A DNA stretch of 64,000 bases from Hydrogenophaga sp. (GTDB lineage: Bacteria > Pseudomonadota > Gammaproteobacteria > Burkholderiales > Burkholderiaceae_C). The stretch spans positions 62,001 through 126,000 of the forward strand of contig NZ_JAHCKL010000004.1 in NCBI RefSeq assembly GCF_026125785.1, written 5' to 3'. Every line of letters starts with the position of its first letter. The stretch's first letter is position 1. The notes below the pieces were generated by a model. The model had not been told where the DNA came from. It was given only the letters and a program-made list of their open reading frames with translations, and did not search any database. The position numbers and the translations under genes were made by a program. This document shows positions 40,194 to 47,126 of the stretch, one piece after another.

Positions 40194-41225
40194 ATGAACA
40201 AACGCGCCTTCATCAAGACCACCGCCGCTCTGGCCCTGGCCGCCGCCTTCGGTGGCGCCCATGCCCAGACGCCCATCAAGTTCCAGCTCGACTGGCGCTT
40301 TGAAGGCCCGGCGGCGCTCTTCCTGCAGCCCGCGGCCAAGGGCCACTTCAAAGCCGCTGGCCTGGACGTGACGATCGACTCCGGCAACGGTTCGGGCGGC
40401 ACGGTCACGCGCGTGGCCTCCGGCACCTACGACATGGGCTTCGCCGACATGGCCGCCCTGATGGAGTTCCATGCCAACAACCCGGACGCACCGAACAAGC
40501 CGGTGGCCGTGATGATGGTCTACAACAACACGCCGGCCGCCGTGCTCACCCTCAAGAAGAACGGCATCACCAAGCCAGCGGACCTCAATGGCAAGAAGCT
40601 GGGCGCACCGGTGTTCGACGCCGGCCGCAAGGCCTTCCCCATCTTCCAGAAGGCCAACAGCGTGACCAACGTGGCCTGGACGTCGATGGATCCGCCGCTG
40701 CGCGAGACCATGCTGGTGCGCGGCGACATCGACGCCATCACCGGCTTCTCCTTCACCTCGCTGCTCAACCTGGAGGCGCGCGGCGTCAAGGCCGAGGACG
40801 TGGTCATCATGCCCTACGCCGACTATGGCGTGAAGCTGTATGGCAACGTCATCATTGCCTCGCCCAAGATGATCAAGGACAACCCGGCCGCGGTGAAGGC
40901 GTTCCTGACCGCATTCGCCAAGGGCGCCAAGGAAGTCATGGCCAATCCGGCCGCGAGCATCGACACCGTGAAGGCGCGCGACGGCATCATCAACGTGCCG
41001 CTGGAAACACGCCGCCTGCAACTCGCCATCGATTCGGTGGTGGCCAGCCCCGACGCGCGCAGGGAAGGCTTCGGCCAGATCAACCCCGGCCGCATGGCGC
41101 TGATGGCCTCGCAGGTGTCCGATGCCTATGGCACCAAGACGCGCATCGACCCGGCCGCGGTCTGGAACGGCAGCATGCTGCCCAGCGCCGCCGAGCTCAA
41201 TGTGCTGCCGCCCGCCAAGAAGTAA
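40194..41225 (+). CDS. NMT1/TauA-type ABC substrate-binding protein
   Basis: A 343-residue periplasmic solute-binding protein. The N-terminus MNKRAFIKTTAALALAAAFGGAHAQ is a signal peptide cleaved after AHA; the RAFIKT start is twin-arginine-like but has one Arg. The mature start IKFQLDWRFEGPAALFLQPAAKGHFKAAGLDV and DSGNGSGGTVTRVASGTYDMGFAD are typical of the NMT1/THI5-like group that carries thiazole or pyrimidine precursors and, by context, purines. GGAGA precedes the ATG. It is the first gene of binding protein-ATPase-permease-deaminase, which strongly suggests a nucleobase or its breakdown product as ligand. Confidence 0.9.
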   Translation: MNKRAFIKTTAALALAAAFGGAHAQTPIKFQLDWRFEGPAALFLQPAAKGHFKAAGLDVTIDSGNGSGGTVTRVASGTYDMGFADMAALMEFHANNPDAPNKPVAVMMVYNNTPAAVLTLKKNGITKPADLNGKKLGAPVFDAGRKAFPIFQKANSVTNVAWTSMDPPLRETMLVRGDIDAITGFSFTSLLNLEARGVKAEDVVIMPYADYGVKLYGNVIIASPKMIKDNPAAVKAFLTAFAKGAKEVMANPAASIDTVKARDGIINVPLETRRLQLAIDSVVASPDARREGFGQINPGRMALMASQVSDAYGTKTRIDPAAVWNGSMLPSAAELNVLPPAKK

Positions 41226-41259
41226 AACAAGCACCCACCCGCCGAGCCTGCCCGGCACA

Positions 41260-41291
41260 GGCCAGCCTCCGCAAGGCGGCTGGCCTTTTTT
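41260..41291 (+). terminator. Internal terminator between binding protein and ATPase
   Basis: GGCCAGCC and GGCTGGCC form an 8-bp stem (41260-41285) followed by six T (41286-41291). It lies inside the operon, 16 bp before the ATPase start, so partial read-through would give more binding protein than membrane components. Confidence 0.8.
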
Positions 41292-41306
41292 CAGGAAGAA
41301 CATCCC

Positions 41307-42128
41307 ATGGAAGCAAGCACCAGCGACAAGCCCTTCGTGGACTTCGACCAGGTCTGGCTGGCCTACAACGACGACCTGCTGGCCAAGAACGTGTTCGCGG
41401 TAGAGGACATCAACCTCAAGGTGCCCAAGGGCGCGTTCATCGCCATCGTGGGCCCTTCGGGTTGCGGCAAGTCCACCTTCATGAAGCTCACCACCGGGCT
41501 GCGCATGCCCAGCATGGGCAAGATCCTCATCGACGGCCAGGCCGTCACGGGCCCGCTCAAGATCTCAGGCATGGCGTTCCAGGCGCCGTCGTTGCTGCCA
41601 TGGCGCACCACGCTGGACAACGTGCTGCTGCCCCTGGAGATCGTGGAGCCCTACCGCAGCCAGTTCAAGGACCGGCGCAAGGAATACGAGGAGCGCGCGA
41701 AGAAGCTGCTGGCCAGCGTGGGCCTGGGTGGCATGGAGAAGAAGTTTCCCTGGGAACTCTCGGGCGGCATGCAGCAGCGCGCCAGCATCTGCCGCGCGCT
41801 GATCCACGAGCCCAAGATGCTGCTGCTCGACGAACCCTTTGGCGCACTGGACGCCTTCACGCGCGAAGAACTCTGGTGCACCCTGCGTGACCTCTGGGAG
41901 GCGCAGCGCTTCAACGTCATCCTGGTCACGCACGACCTGCGGGAGTCGGTCTTCCTGGCCGACACGGTGTACTGCATGAGCAAGAGCCCCGGCCGCTTCG
42001 TGGTGCAGCGCGACATCCCCATCCCGCGCACGCGCGACCTTGAGGTGACCTACACCAAGGAATTCTCCGACATCGTCCTGGAGCTGCGCGGCCACATCGG
42101 CGCCATGCGCACGCCCGTCAACCAGTAA
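41307..42128 (+). CDS. ABC transporter ATPase (TauB/SsuB-like)
   Basis: A 273-residue nucleotide-binding subunit. Walker A is GPSGCGKST, the Q-loop is near FQAPSLLPWRTTLDNVLLP, the signature is LSGGMQQRASICRAL, and Walker B is LLLDEPFGALDAFTREEL, followed by VTHDLRESVFLAD. This pattern is that of the nitrate/taurine/thiamine-precursor group that pairs with NMT1-like binding proteins. The gene lies 13 bp before the permease gene. It probably serves both binding proteins of the region, since the second (44690) has no ATPase beside it. Confidence 0.95.
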   Translation: MEASTSDKPFVDFDQVWLAYNDDLLAKNVFAVEDINLKVPKGAFIAIVGPSGCGKSTFMKLTTGLRMPSMGKILIDGQAVTGPLKISGMAFQAPSLLPWRTTLDNVLLPLEIVEPYRSQFKDRRKEYEERAKKLLASVGLGGMEKKFPWELSGGMQQRASICRALIHEPKMLLLDEPFGALDAFTREELWCTLRDLWEAQRFNVILVTHDLRESVFLADTVYCMSKSPGRFVVQRDIPIPRTRDLEVTYTKEFSDIVLELRGHIGAMRTPVNQ

Positions 42129-42141
42129 ACGGAGCCTTTCC

Positions 42142-42909
42142 ATGAGCAAGAAACACATGGAGCGCTGGTCCCCGCTGCTCCTGCTGCTGGCGATCATCAT
42201 CATCTGGGAAGTCATCACCAGCGGCTTCGGCGTCTCCGAGTTCATCTTCCCCAGCCCTTCTCGCATCTGGGAACAGACGCTGGAGCACAAGACGACCATC
42301 CTGGGTCATGCCTGGCGCACCTTCTGGGTGACCATGGCCGGCTTCGGCATCGCCATCGTGGTCGGCGTCCTGCTGGGTTTCCTGATCGGCAGTTCCCGCC
42401 TGGCCTACGCCGCCATCTACCCGCTGATGACCGCCTTCAACGCGTTGCCCAAGGCCGCCTTCGTGCCCATCCTGGTGGTCTGGTTCGGCATCGGCATCGG
42501 GCCGGCCATTCTCACCGCCTTCCTGATCTCCTTCTTTCCCATCATGGTCAACATCGCCACCGGGCTGGCCACGCTGGAACCCGAGCTGGAGGATGTGCTG
42601 AGGGTGCTGGGTGCCAAACGCTGGGACGTGCTGATCAAGGTGGGCCTGCCGCGCTCTCTGCCCTACTTCTACGGATCGCTGAAAGTGGCGATCACCCTGG
42701 CCTTCGTCGGTACCACGGTGTCTGAAATGACCGCCTCGAACGAGGGCATCGGTTACCTGCTGATCTCGGCCGGTTCCTCCATGCAGATGGGCCTGGCCTT
42801 CAGCGGCCTGCTGGTGGTGGGCATCATGGCCATGGTGATGTACGAGCTGTTCAGCTTCGTCGAGAAGCACACCACGGCCTGGGCCCACAGGGGCTCGCAG
42901 AATACGTGA
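42142..42909 (+). CDS. ABC transporter permease (TauC/SsuC-like)
   Basis: A 255-residue inner-membrane subunit with about six helices, beginning WSPLLLLLAIIIIWEVITSGFGV. The EAA-type cytoplasmic loop that contacts the ATPase is seen as ATLEPELEDVLRVLGAKRWDVLIKVGLPRSLPYFYGSLKVAI. The size and loop fit the BPD type I family of the taurine/NMT1 group. The downstream deaminase begins within its stop codon (GTGA). Confidence 0.95.
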   Translation: MSKKHMERWSPLLLLLAIIIIWEVITSGFGVSEFIFPSPSRIWEQTLEHKTTILGHAWRTFWVTMAGFGIAIVVGVLLGFLIGSSRLAYAAIYPLMTAFNALPKAAFVPILVVWFGIGIGPAILTAFLISFFPIMVNIATGLATLEPELEDVLRVLGAKRWDVLIKVGLPRSLPYFYGSLKVAITLAFVGTTVSEMTASNEGIGYLLISAGSSMQMGLAFSGLLVVGIMAMVMYELFSFVEKHTTAWAHRGSQNT

Positions 42910-43382
42910 ACGCGGAACAGATCGCGCGGCATCTGCGGCATGCGAATGCCGTGGCGCAGCGCGCCGCCGGCATGGGCCGCCACCCCTTTGGCGCCCTGCT
43001 GGTTGCACCCGACGGCGAGACGGTACTCGCCGAGCAGGGCAACCTCGACACGGTGAACCACGCCGAGTCCACGCTGGCGCGCATGGCGGCCGGCAACTGG
43101 CCTGGCGAATACCTCGTGCGCTGCACCCTGGTGACCACCTTCGAGCCGTGCGCCATGTGCACCGGCACACTCTATTGGGCCAACATCGGGCGGGTGGTCT
43201 ACGGCGCGAGCGAGGAGACGCTGCTCGCGCTCACCGGCAACCACAGCGAGAACCCCACCCTGTCCCTGCCCTGCCGCGAGGTACTGGCACGCGGGCAAAA
43301 ATCCATCGAAGTGATCGGTCCGGTGCCCGAGCTGGAGGCCGAAATGCTCGAACCCCACCGGGGGTTCTGGGCTTCGCGCTGA
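42906..43382 (+). CDS. Nucleobase/nucleoside deaminase, guanine-deaminase-like
   Basis: A 158-residue zinc deaminase of the cytidine/deoxycytidylate deaminase fold. The zinc site has His and the catalytic Glu in NHAESTLARMA and the two Cys in FEPCAMCTGTLYWANIGRVVYG. The start is a GTG overlapping the permease stop. The short form of guanine deaminase and tRNA adenosine deaminase share this fold. Here the place at the end of a purine-type ABC operon favours a nucleobase substrate taken up by that transporter, such as guanine or an analogue. It is a paralogue of the deaminase at 45718. Confidence 0.88.
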   Translation: MNAEQIARHLRHANAVAQRAAGMGRHPFGALLVAPDGETVLAEQGNLDTVNHAESTLARMAAGNWPGEYLVRCTLVTTFEPCAMCTGTLYWANIGRVVYGASEETLLALTGNHSENPTLSLPCREVLARGQKSIEVIGPVPELEAEMLEPHRGFWASR

Positions 43383-43386
43383 ACCC

Positions 43387-44406
43387 TCAGCGGTGCACCT
43401 CGGCCTCGCCCGCGGCGGACAGCAAGGCCATCAGCTTGCGGCGAATGAGGATGCCAGGCCGGTCCGAGTCCATGGAGTACTCCACGCCGCGCCGCCGCAG
43501 GTCCACCACCGCGTCCGGGTCGGTGGACTCCAGGATGTCCTTGTCCTCGCGGGTGATCTCATCGTCGAAATCGATCAGCATCTGCGCCGGGCAATCCGCT
43601 TCCGTGTCGTTGCGGAACAGCCATTGGCACAACTGCATGCGCCCATCGTCGATCGGAGTGAACGCGTTGATGATGACGTGCCGGATGCCGCTGGGGTACT
43701 CGATGTCGAGCCGGCGGGAAAACGGCAGGAAGTAGGCGTTGCGCATATGGCGCTGCGTGACCGGGTCCTTGACACCGCTGATGCGCCGGAAGCGCTCGGG
43801 ATTCGCAGCGTCGATCACCGTTTCCGCGGTGAAACCTGTCGGGTTCTCGGTCAGTTCGTACTTGCTCGGCGTGGGCGCATCGGCCACGCCGAAGGTGGCG
43901 CGGTGCACGAAGCTGAAATGAGAGTTGTCGAAAGAGTTCTCCAGCGCGCGCACGGGGCTGGTGTTCCAGGTCTCGTAGAACTGGAAGATCGTGCGCCAGC
44001 CCGGTGCACCGAACTCGGGCATGTCCGGTATCTCGGCCACCGGGTCTTCCAGCGCCACCCACGCGTAGCCATGGCGCGCCACGCAATGGTAGGCCGTGGT
44101 GCCGTAGTCCTTGGGGATCTCGCGTTCCGTCGGGTACTGCGGTATTTCGATCACGCGCCCGCTGCGGTTGTACACCCAGCCGTGGTAGCCGCACTGGATA
44201 TGGCCGTTCTTGCACCAGCCCTTGCTCAGGCGCGCGGTGCGGTGGCAGCAGCGGTCCTTCAGGGCCGCCGGCTCACCGTGTTCGTCGAGAAAGAGGACCA
44301 GTTGTTCACCCAGCAAGGTGAAGGGCCGGGGGCCTTGGGCCAGCTCCGTCAACGGCATGACGGCGTGCCAATAGCGGCGGAATACGGGCTGTTGAGTAAC
44401 CAGCAT
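43387..44406 (-). CDS. Rieske non-haem iron oxygenase under a riboswitch
   Basis: A 339-residue single-component oxygenase subunit. The Rieske cluster ligands are in DRCCHRTARLSKGWCKNGHIQCGYHGW (Cys-x-His and Cys-x-x-His). The mononuclear iron site is in ALENSFDNSHFSFVHRATFGV, with the bridging Asp and two His. The layout is like the VanA/NdmA group of demethylases and hydroxylases. Its reductase is not in the window. It stands divergent from the second NMT1-type binding protein, and its leader carries the RNA element at 44433-44490, so a purine or methylpurine substrate is likely. The exact reaction is unknown. Confidence 0.88.
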   Translation of the reverse strand: MLVTQQPVFRRYWHAVMPLTELAQGPRPFTLLGEQLVLFLDEHGEPAALKDRCCHRTARLSKGWCKNGHIQCGYHGWVYNRSGRVIEIPQYPTEREIPKDYGTTAYHCVARHGYAWVALEDPVAEIPDMPEFGAPGWRTIFQFYETWNTSPVRALENSFDNSHFSFVHRATFGVADAPTPSKYELTENPTGFTAETVIDAANPERFRRISGVKDPVTQRHMRNAYFLPFSRRLDIEYPSGIRHVIINAFTPIDDGRMQLCQWLFRNDTEADCPAQMLIDFDDEITREDKDILESTDPDAVVDLRRRGVEYSMDSDRPGILIRRKLMALLSAAGEAEVHR

Positions 44407-44432
44407 GGAAGCGCTCCTGAAGAAATGACTCT

Positions 44433-44490
44433 GGGTCCAAGAGCAATTTCCGGCCTCGCAGGACGCGAGGTTGAACGCTTCTACTCCGTG
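44433..44490 (-). ncRNA. Xanthine-I (NMT1 motif) riboswitch-like element, leftward copy
   Basis: Read on the minus strand: GAGTAGAAGCGTTCA, then a 6-bp hairpin (CCTCGC, loop GTCCT, GCGAGG), then CCGGAAATTGCTC. GAG and CTC at the ends can pair as the outer stem. The conserved internal-loop halves are identical in the rightward copy while the hairpin sequence differs but still pairs, which supports a structured RNA. They match my memory of the xanthine-I/NMT1 class, reported to sense xanthine and uric acid. It ends 27 bases before the oxygenase ATG, just before AGGAG, so control of translation is likely. Confidence 0.85.
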
Positions 44491-44501
44491 GCCTGCATGC
44501 T

Positions 44502-44517
44502 AGCAAATCGCAGGCCA
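44502..44517 (-). promoter_or_regulatory. Sigma-54-type promoter of the Rieske oxygenase gene
   Basis: On the minus strand TGGCCTGCGATTTGCT matches 10 of 12 fixed bases of the -24/-12 consensus with exact GG/GC spacing. The predicted start is about 44491, which is the 5' end of the leftward riboswitch-like element. It overlaps an inverted repeat with arms TGGCCTGC and GCAGGCCA (44489-44517). Confidence 0.62.
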
Positions 44518-44523
44518 TGGCGG

Positions 44524-44540
44524 TGCACGGCTTCGGTGCG
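44524..44540. promoter_or_regulatory. NtrC-like site midway between two divergent promoters
   Basis: TGCACG-N5-GGTGCG agrees with TGCACC-N5-GGTGCA at 10 of 12 fixed bases. Its centre is about 41-42 bp upstream of both predicted starts, closer than usual for NtrC enhancers. Confidence 0.35.
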
Positions 44541-44547
44541 CGCAGGC

Positions 44548-44563
44548 TGGCATGGCTTGTGCA
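44548..44563 (+). promoter_or_regulatory. Sigma-54-type promoter of the second binding-protein operon
   Basis: TGGCATGGCTTGTGCA matches 10 of 12 fixed bases of the -24/-12 consensus with exact GG/GC spacing. The predicted start is about 44574, exactly where the rightward riboswitch-like element begins. Confidence 0.65.
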
Positions 44564-44574
44564 AGGCAAGACGC

Positions 44575-44627
44575 GCAGAGTAGAAGCGTTCAGCGGCGCC
44601 ATGGCACCGCCCGGAAATTGCTCTTGT
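44575..44627 (+). ncRNA. Xanthine-I (NMT1 motif) riboswitch-like element, rightward copy
   Basis: GAGTAGAAGCGTTCA, then a hairpin (GCGGCGCC with GGCACCGC, one C-A mismatch), then CCGGAAATTGCTC. Both internal-loop halves are identical to the leftward copy, and the hairpin differs while keeping its pairing. It precedes a gene of the NMT1-type binding-protein group, the class after which the motif is named. It ends 62 bases before the ATG at 44690. The sensed ligand is inferred to be xanthine or urate. Confidence 0.87.
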
Positions 44628-44689
44628 ACGTCCTCGCGGGCCGACCTCGGCATCCGCCAGGTTTGAACAAGTTCCACCGGAGCCTTGCC

Positions 44690-45721
44690 ATGCAACGCCG
44701 CAGCTTCCTCGCCTCCTCCGTCGCCGCCGCCTCTTCCCTCGCCGCCCCCGCCTTGTGGGCACAGCCGGGCGGCAAACCCATCCCCATCAAGTTCACGCTG
44801 GACTTCCGCATCACCGGCCAGACCTCGCCCTTCTTTCTTGCACAGAGCAAGGGCTACTACCGGGACGAGGGGCTGGACGTCAGCATCGACGTGGGCTCGG
44901 GCTCCGTGGCGTCGATCACCCGCATCGCCAGCGGCGTCTACCAGATGGGACTGGGCGACATCAGTTCCCTCATCGAATTCCAGGCCGCCCAGGCCGGAAC
45001 CCCGCTGGTGCAGGCCGTCTACCAGTACTACAACCGCGCGCCCTTTGCCATCATCGGCCGCAAGGACCGTGGCATCACCACCGACTTTCGCAGCCTGCAA
45101 GGCAAGAAGATCGCCGCGGCGGCCGTCGAGTCCACTCGACGCGCCTGGCCCATGGTGGCGCGCAGGCTGCGCATCAAGGACGATCTCTTCCAGTGGTCCA
45201 CCACCGATTTCGCCTCGCGTGACAACGTGGTGGTGCGCGGCGATGTGGACGGTGCGACCTACTTCCACGATTCCGCGGTATCGCTGTTTGCTCGCATGAA
45301 GCTCGACGACCTCGTGGTGCTGCAGTACACGCAGGCAGGCGTGAACCTTTACGGCAACGCCATCCTCGCCAGCAACGCCATGGTCACGCAGCAACCCGCC
45401 GCCGTGGCGGCCTTCCTGCGCGCCACCAACCGCGCCATCCTGGAGAGCATGGCAGACCCCGCCGCAGCCATCGCGGCCACCCGGCAGCGTGAGCCCATCC
45501 TGAATGAAGCCGTAGAGCTTGAGCGCTGGCGCATCACCCGCCAGTACATCGCCGCGCCCGACACGCGCAGCCATGGCCTGGGCGACGTGCTCAAGCGCAC
45601 ACTGGAGCAACAGGTGGACGAGGTTGTCGACGTGTTCGGCCTGAAGACCCGCCCCGGCGTGGAGGGCCTGTTCAACCGCGCCATGCTGCCCGCCGCCAGC
45701 GAACGCACCGTCATCGCATGA
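44690..45721 (+). CDS. Second NMT1/TauA-type ABC substrate-binding protein
   Basis: A 343-residue periplasmic binding protein. The signal peptide begins MQRRSFLASSVAAASSLAAPALWAQ; RRSFL is a good twin-arginine motif. The mature protein opens IKFTLDFRITGQTSPFFLAQSKGYYRDEGLDVSIDVGSGS and resembles the binding protein at 40194 in length and layout. No ATPase or permease lies beside it, so it probably shares the 41307/42142 components. It overlaps the next gene, a deaminase, by ATGA. Expression is probably set by the upstream riboswitch and sigma-54-type promoter. Confidence 0.9.
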   Translation: MQRRSFLASSVAAASSLAAPALWAQPGGKPIPIKFTLDFRITGQTSPFFLAQSKGYYRDEGLDVSIDVGSGSVASITRIASGVYQMGLGDISSLIEFQAAQAGTPLVQAVYQYYNRAPFAIIGRKDRGITTDFRSLQGKKIAAAAVESTRRAWPMVARRLRIKDDLFQWSTTDFASRDNVVVRGDVDGATYFHDSAVSLFARMKLDDLVVLQYTQAGVNLYGNAILASNAMVTQQPAAVAAFLRATNRAILESMADPAAAIAATRQREPILNEAVELERWRITRQYIAAPDTRSHGLGDVLKRTLEQQVDEVVDVFGLKTRPGVEGLFNRAMLPAASERTVIA

Positions 45722-46242
45722 TCGCACCCGCACAACCCCGCCGCCCGGCACCTCCCGAGGCGGTACTGGACGAACGCGATGGCGCCTACCTTCGACAGGC
45801 CATCGCCTGGTCGCAGGTGGCCCGCGAGCGGGGCAACCGGCCCTTTGGCGCCATCGTGGTGGCTGCCGATGGCCGGGTGCTGGCCGAGGCCTGGTGCAAC
45901 ACCGCAGAGACCGGCGACTGCACCGGGCATGCGGAAACCAATGCGGTGCGGCAGCTCGGTTCGGCGGTGGACCGCAAGACGCTTGCAAGCGCCACGTTGT
46001 ACTCGTCGGCCGAACCTTGCGTCATGTGCGCAGGCGCCATCTTCTGGAGCAACATCGGCCGCGTCGTCTTCGGCATCGACGCGGTGAGCTTGCGCGTGTT
46101 CCGCGGTGAACGGCCCGAACAACGCGACGCGGAACTGTCCTGCCGTGACGTGTTCGACGCCTCGCCACACCCCATCGAGTGTGTGGGGCCCGCGCTCATC
46201 GACGAAGCCCGCCTTGCGCACCAGGGCTTCTGGAAAAGCTGA
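45718..46242 (+). CDS. Nucleobase/nucleoside deaminase, second paralogue
   Basis: A 174-residue zinc deaminase. His and the catalytic Glu are in CTGHAETNAVRQLGS, and the two zinc Cys are in SSAEPCVMCAGAIFWSNIGRVVFGID. RPFGAIVVAADGRVLAEAWCN is the family N-terminal region. It resembles short guanine deaminases and the paralogue at 42906; both follow an NMT1-type binding protein gene. Its start overlaps the binding-protein stop, and ureD begins 17 bp after its stop, so the three appear to be one transcript. Confidence 0.88.
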   Translation: MIAPAQPRRPAPPEAVLDERDGAYLRQAIAWSQVARERGNRPFGAIVVAADGRVLAEAWCNTAETGDCTGHAETNAVRQLGSAVDRKTLASATLYSSAEPCVMCAGAIFWSNIGRVVFGIDAVSLRVFRGERPEQRDAELSCRDVFDASPHPIECVGPALIDEARLAHQGFWKS

Positions 46243-46259
46243 GCGCGTAAACTCCCCGC

Positions 46260-47096
46260 ATGCCCTGGCACGCCCAACTCGACCTCCGCTACCAGAGCAC
46301 CGGCCACGGACGCACCACGCTGCACCACACCCACACGGGTCCGCTGCGCATCCTCAAGAGTCTCTACCCGGAAGGCGACACGATCTGCCACAACGTGATC
46401 GTGCATCCCCCTGGCGGCCTGGTGGGCGGCGACACGCTGGACTTGCGGGTAAGAGCCGAAGGCGGTGCGCATGGCTTGCTGTCCACGCCTGGGGCCACGC
46501 GTTTCTACCGCTCCGACGGCCCGGCCGCCTCGCAACAGGTCACGCTCGATCTGGCCGCTGGTGCCCGCTTGGAATGGCTGCCCCTGGAGACCATCGTCTA
46601 TCCCGGTTGCCTGGCGCGCAACACCCTTTGCGCCACACTGGCCGAGGGCGCGGAATGGCTGGGCTGGGACGTCTGCGCCCTGGGCCTGCCTGCGGCCGGC
46701 CAGGCCTTTGACCGCGGCGTGCTGGAGCAGCGCCTGGAGATCCCGGGCCTGTGGCTGGAGCAGGCGCGCATCGACGCTGCGGACACGCGGCTCCTCGACT
46801 CCCCCCTGGGTCTGGGGGGGCAGCGCTGCATGGGCACCCTGTGGCTGGCCACCGGCACGCCACTGGAGCGCCAGCGGCGCGAGGACCTGCTGGCCTGCGT
46901 GCGCTCGGTCCTGGACCAGGACTGCCCCGCGCAGGTGCAGGCCGGCATCACCAGCCCGAACGGCCAGATGCTGGTGTTGCGCGCGCTCGCCCCGCTGGTG
47001 GAGCCGCTGATGACCTTGTTCCAGCGCACCTGGGCCGAACTGCGCCGGCAAGCCTGGGGCCTCCCGTCCGTGCCACCGCGCATCTGGCGCGTGTGA
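46260..47096 (+). CDS. ureD: Urease accessory protein UreD
   Basis: Scaffold for nickel delivery to urease with UreF and UreG. It has 278 residues. Family features are LKSLYPEGDTICHNVIVHPPGGLVGGDTLDLRV, TPGATRFYRSDGPAASQQVTLDLAAGARLEWLPLETIVYPG and GQRCMGTLWLATG. It is 17 bp after the deaminase gene and has no promoter of its own that I can see. The rest of the urease genes lie 12.7 kb away at 59823-64000, separated by the oppositely oriented urt operon and regulators. This is unusual because ureD normally adjoins ureA. Confidence 0.95.
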   Translation: MPWHAQLDLRYQSTGHGRTTLHHTHTGPLRILKSLYPEGDTICHNVIVHPPGGLVGGDTLDLRVRAEGGAHGLLSTPGATRFYRSDGPAASQQVTLDLAAGARLEWLPLETIVYPGCLARNTLCATLAEGAEWLGWDVCALGLPAAGQAFDRGVLEQRLEIPGLWLEQARIDAADTRLLDSPLGLGGQRCMGTLWLATGTPLERQRREDLLACVRSVLDQDCPAQVQAGITSPNGQMLVLRALAPLVEPLMTLFQRTWAELRRQAWGLPSVPPRIWRV

Positions 47097-47126
47097 GGCG
47101 CGCGGCCGCCTCGCCCGCGCCGGTCC

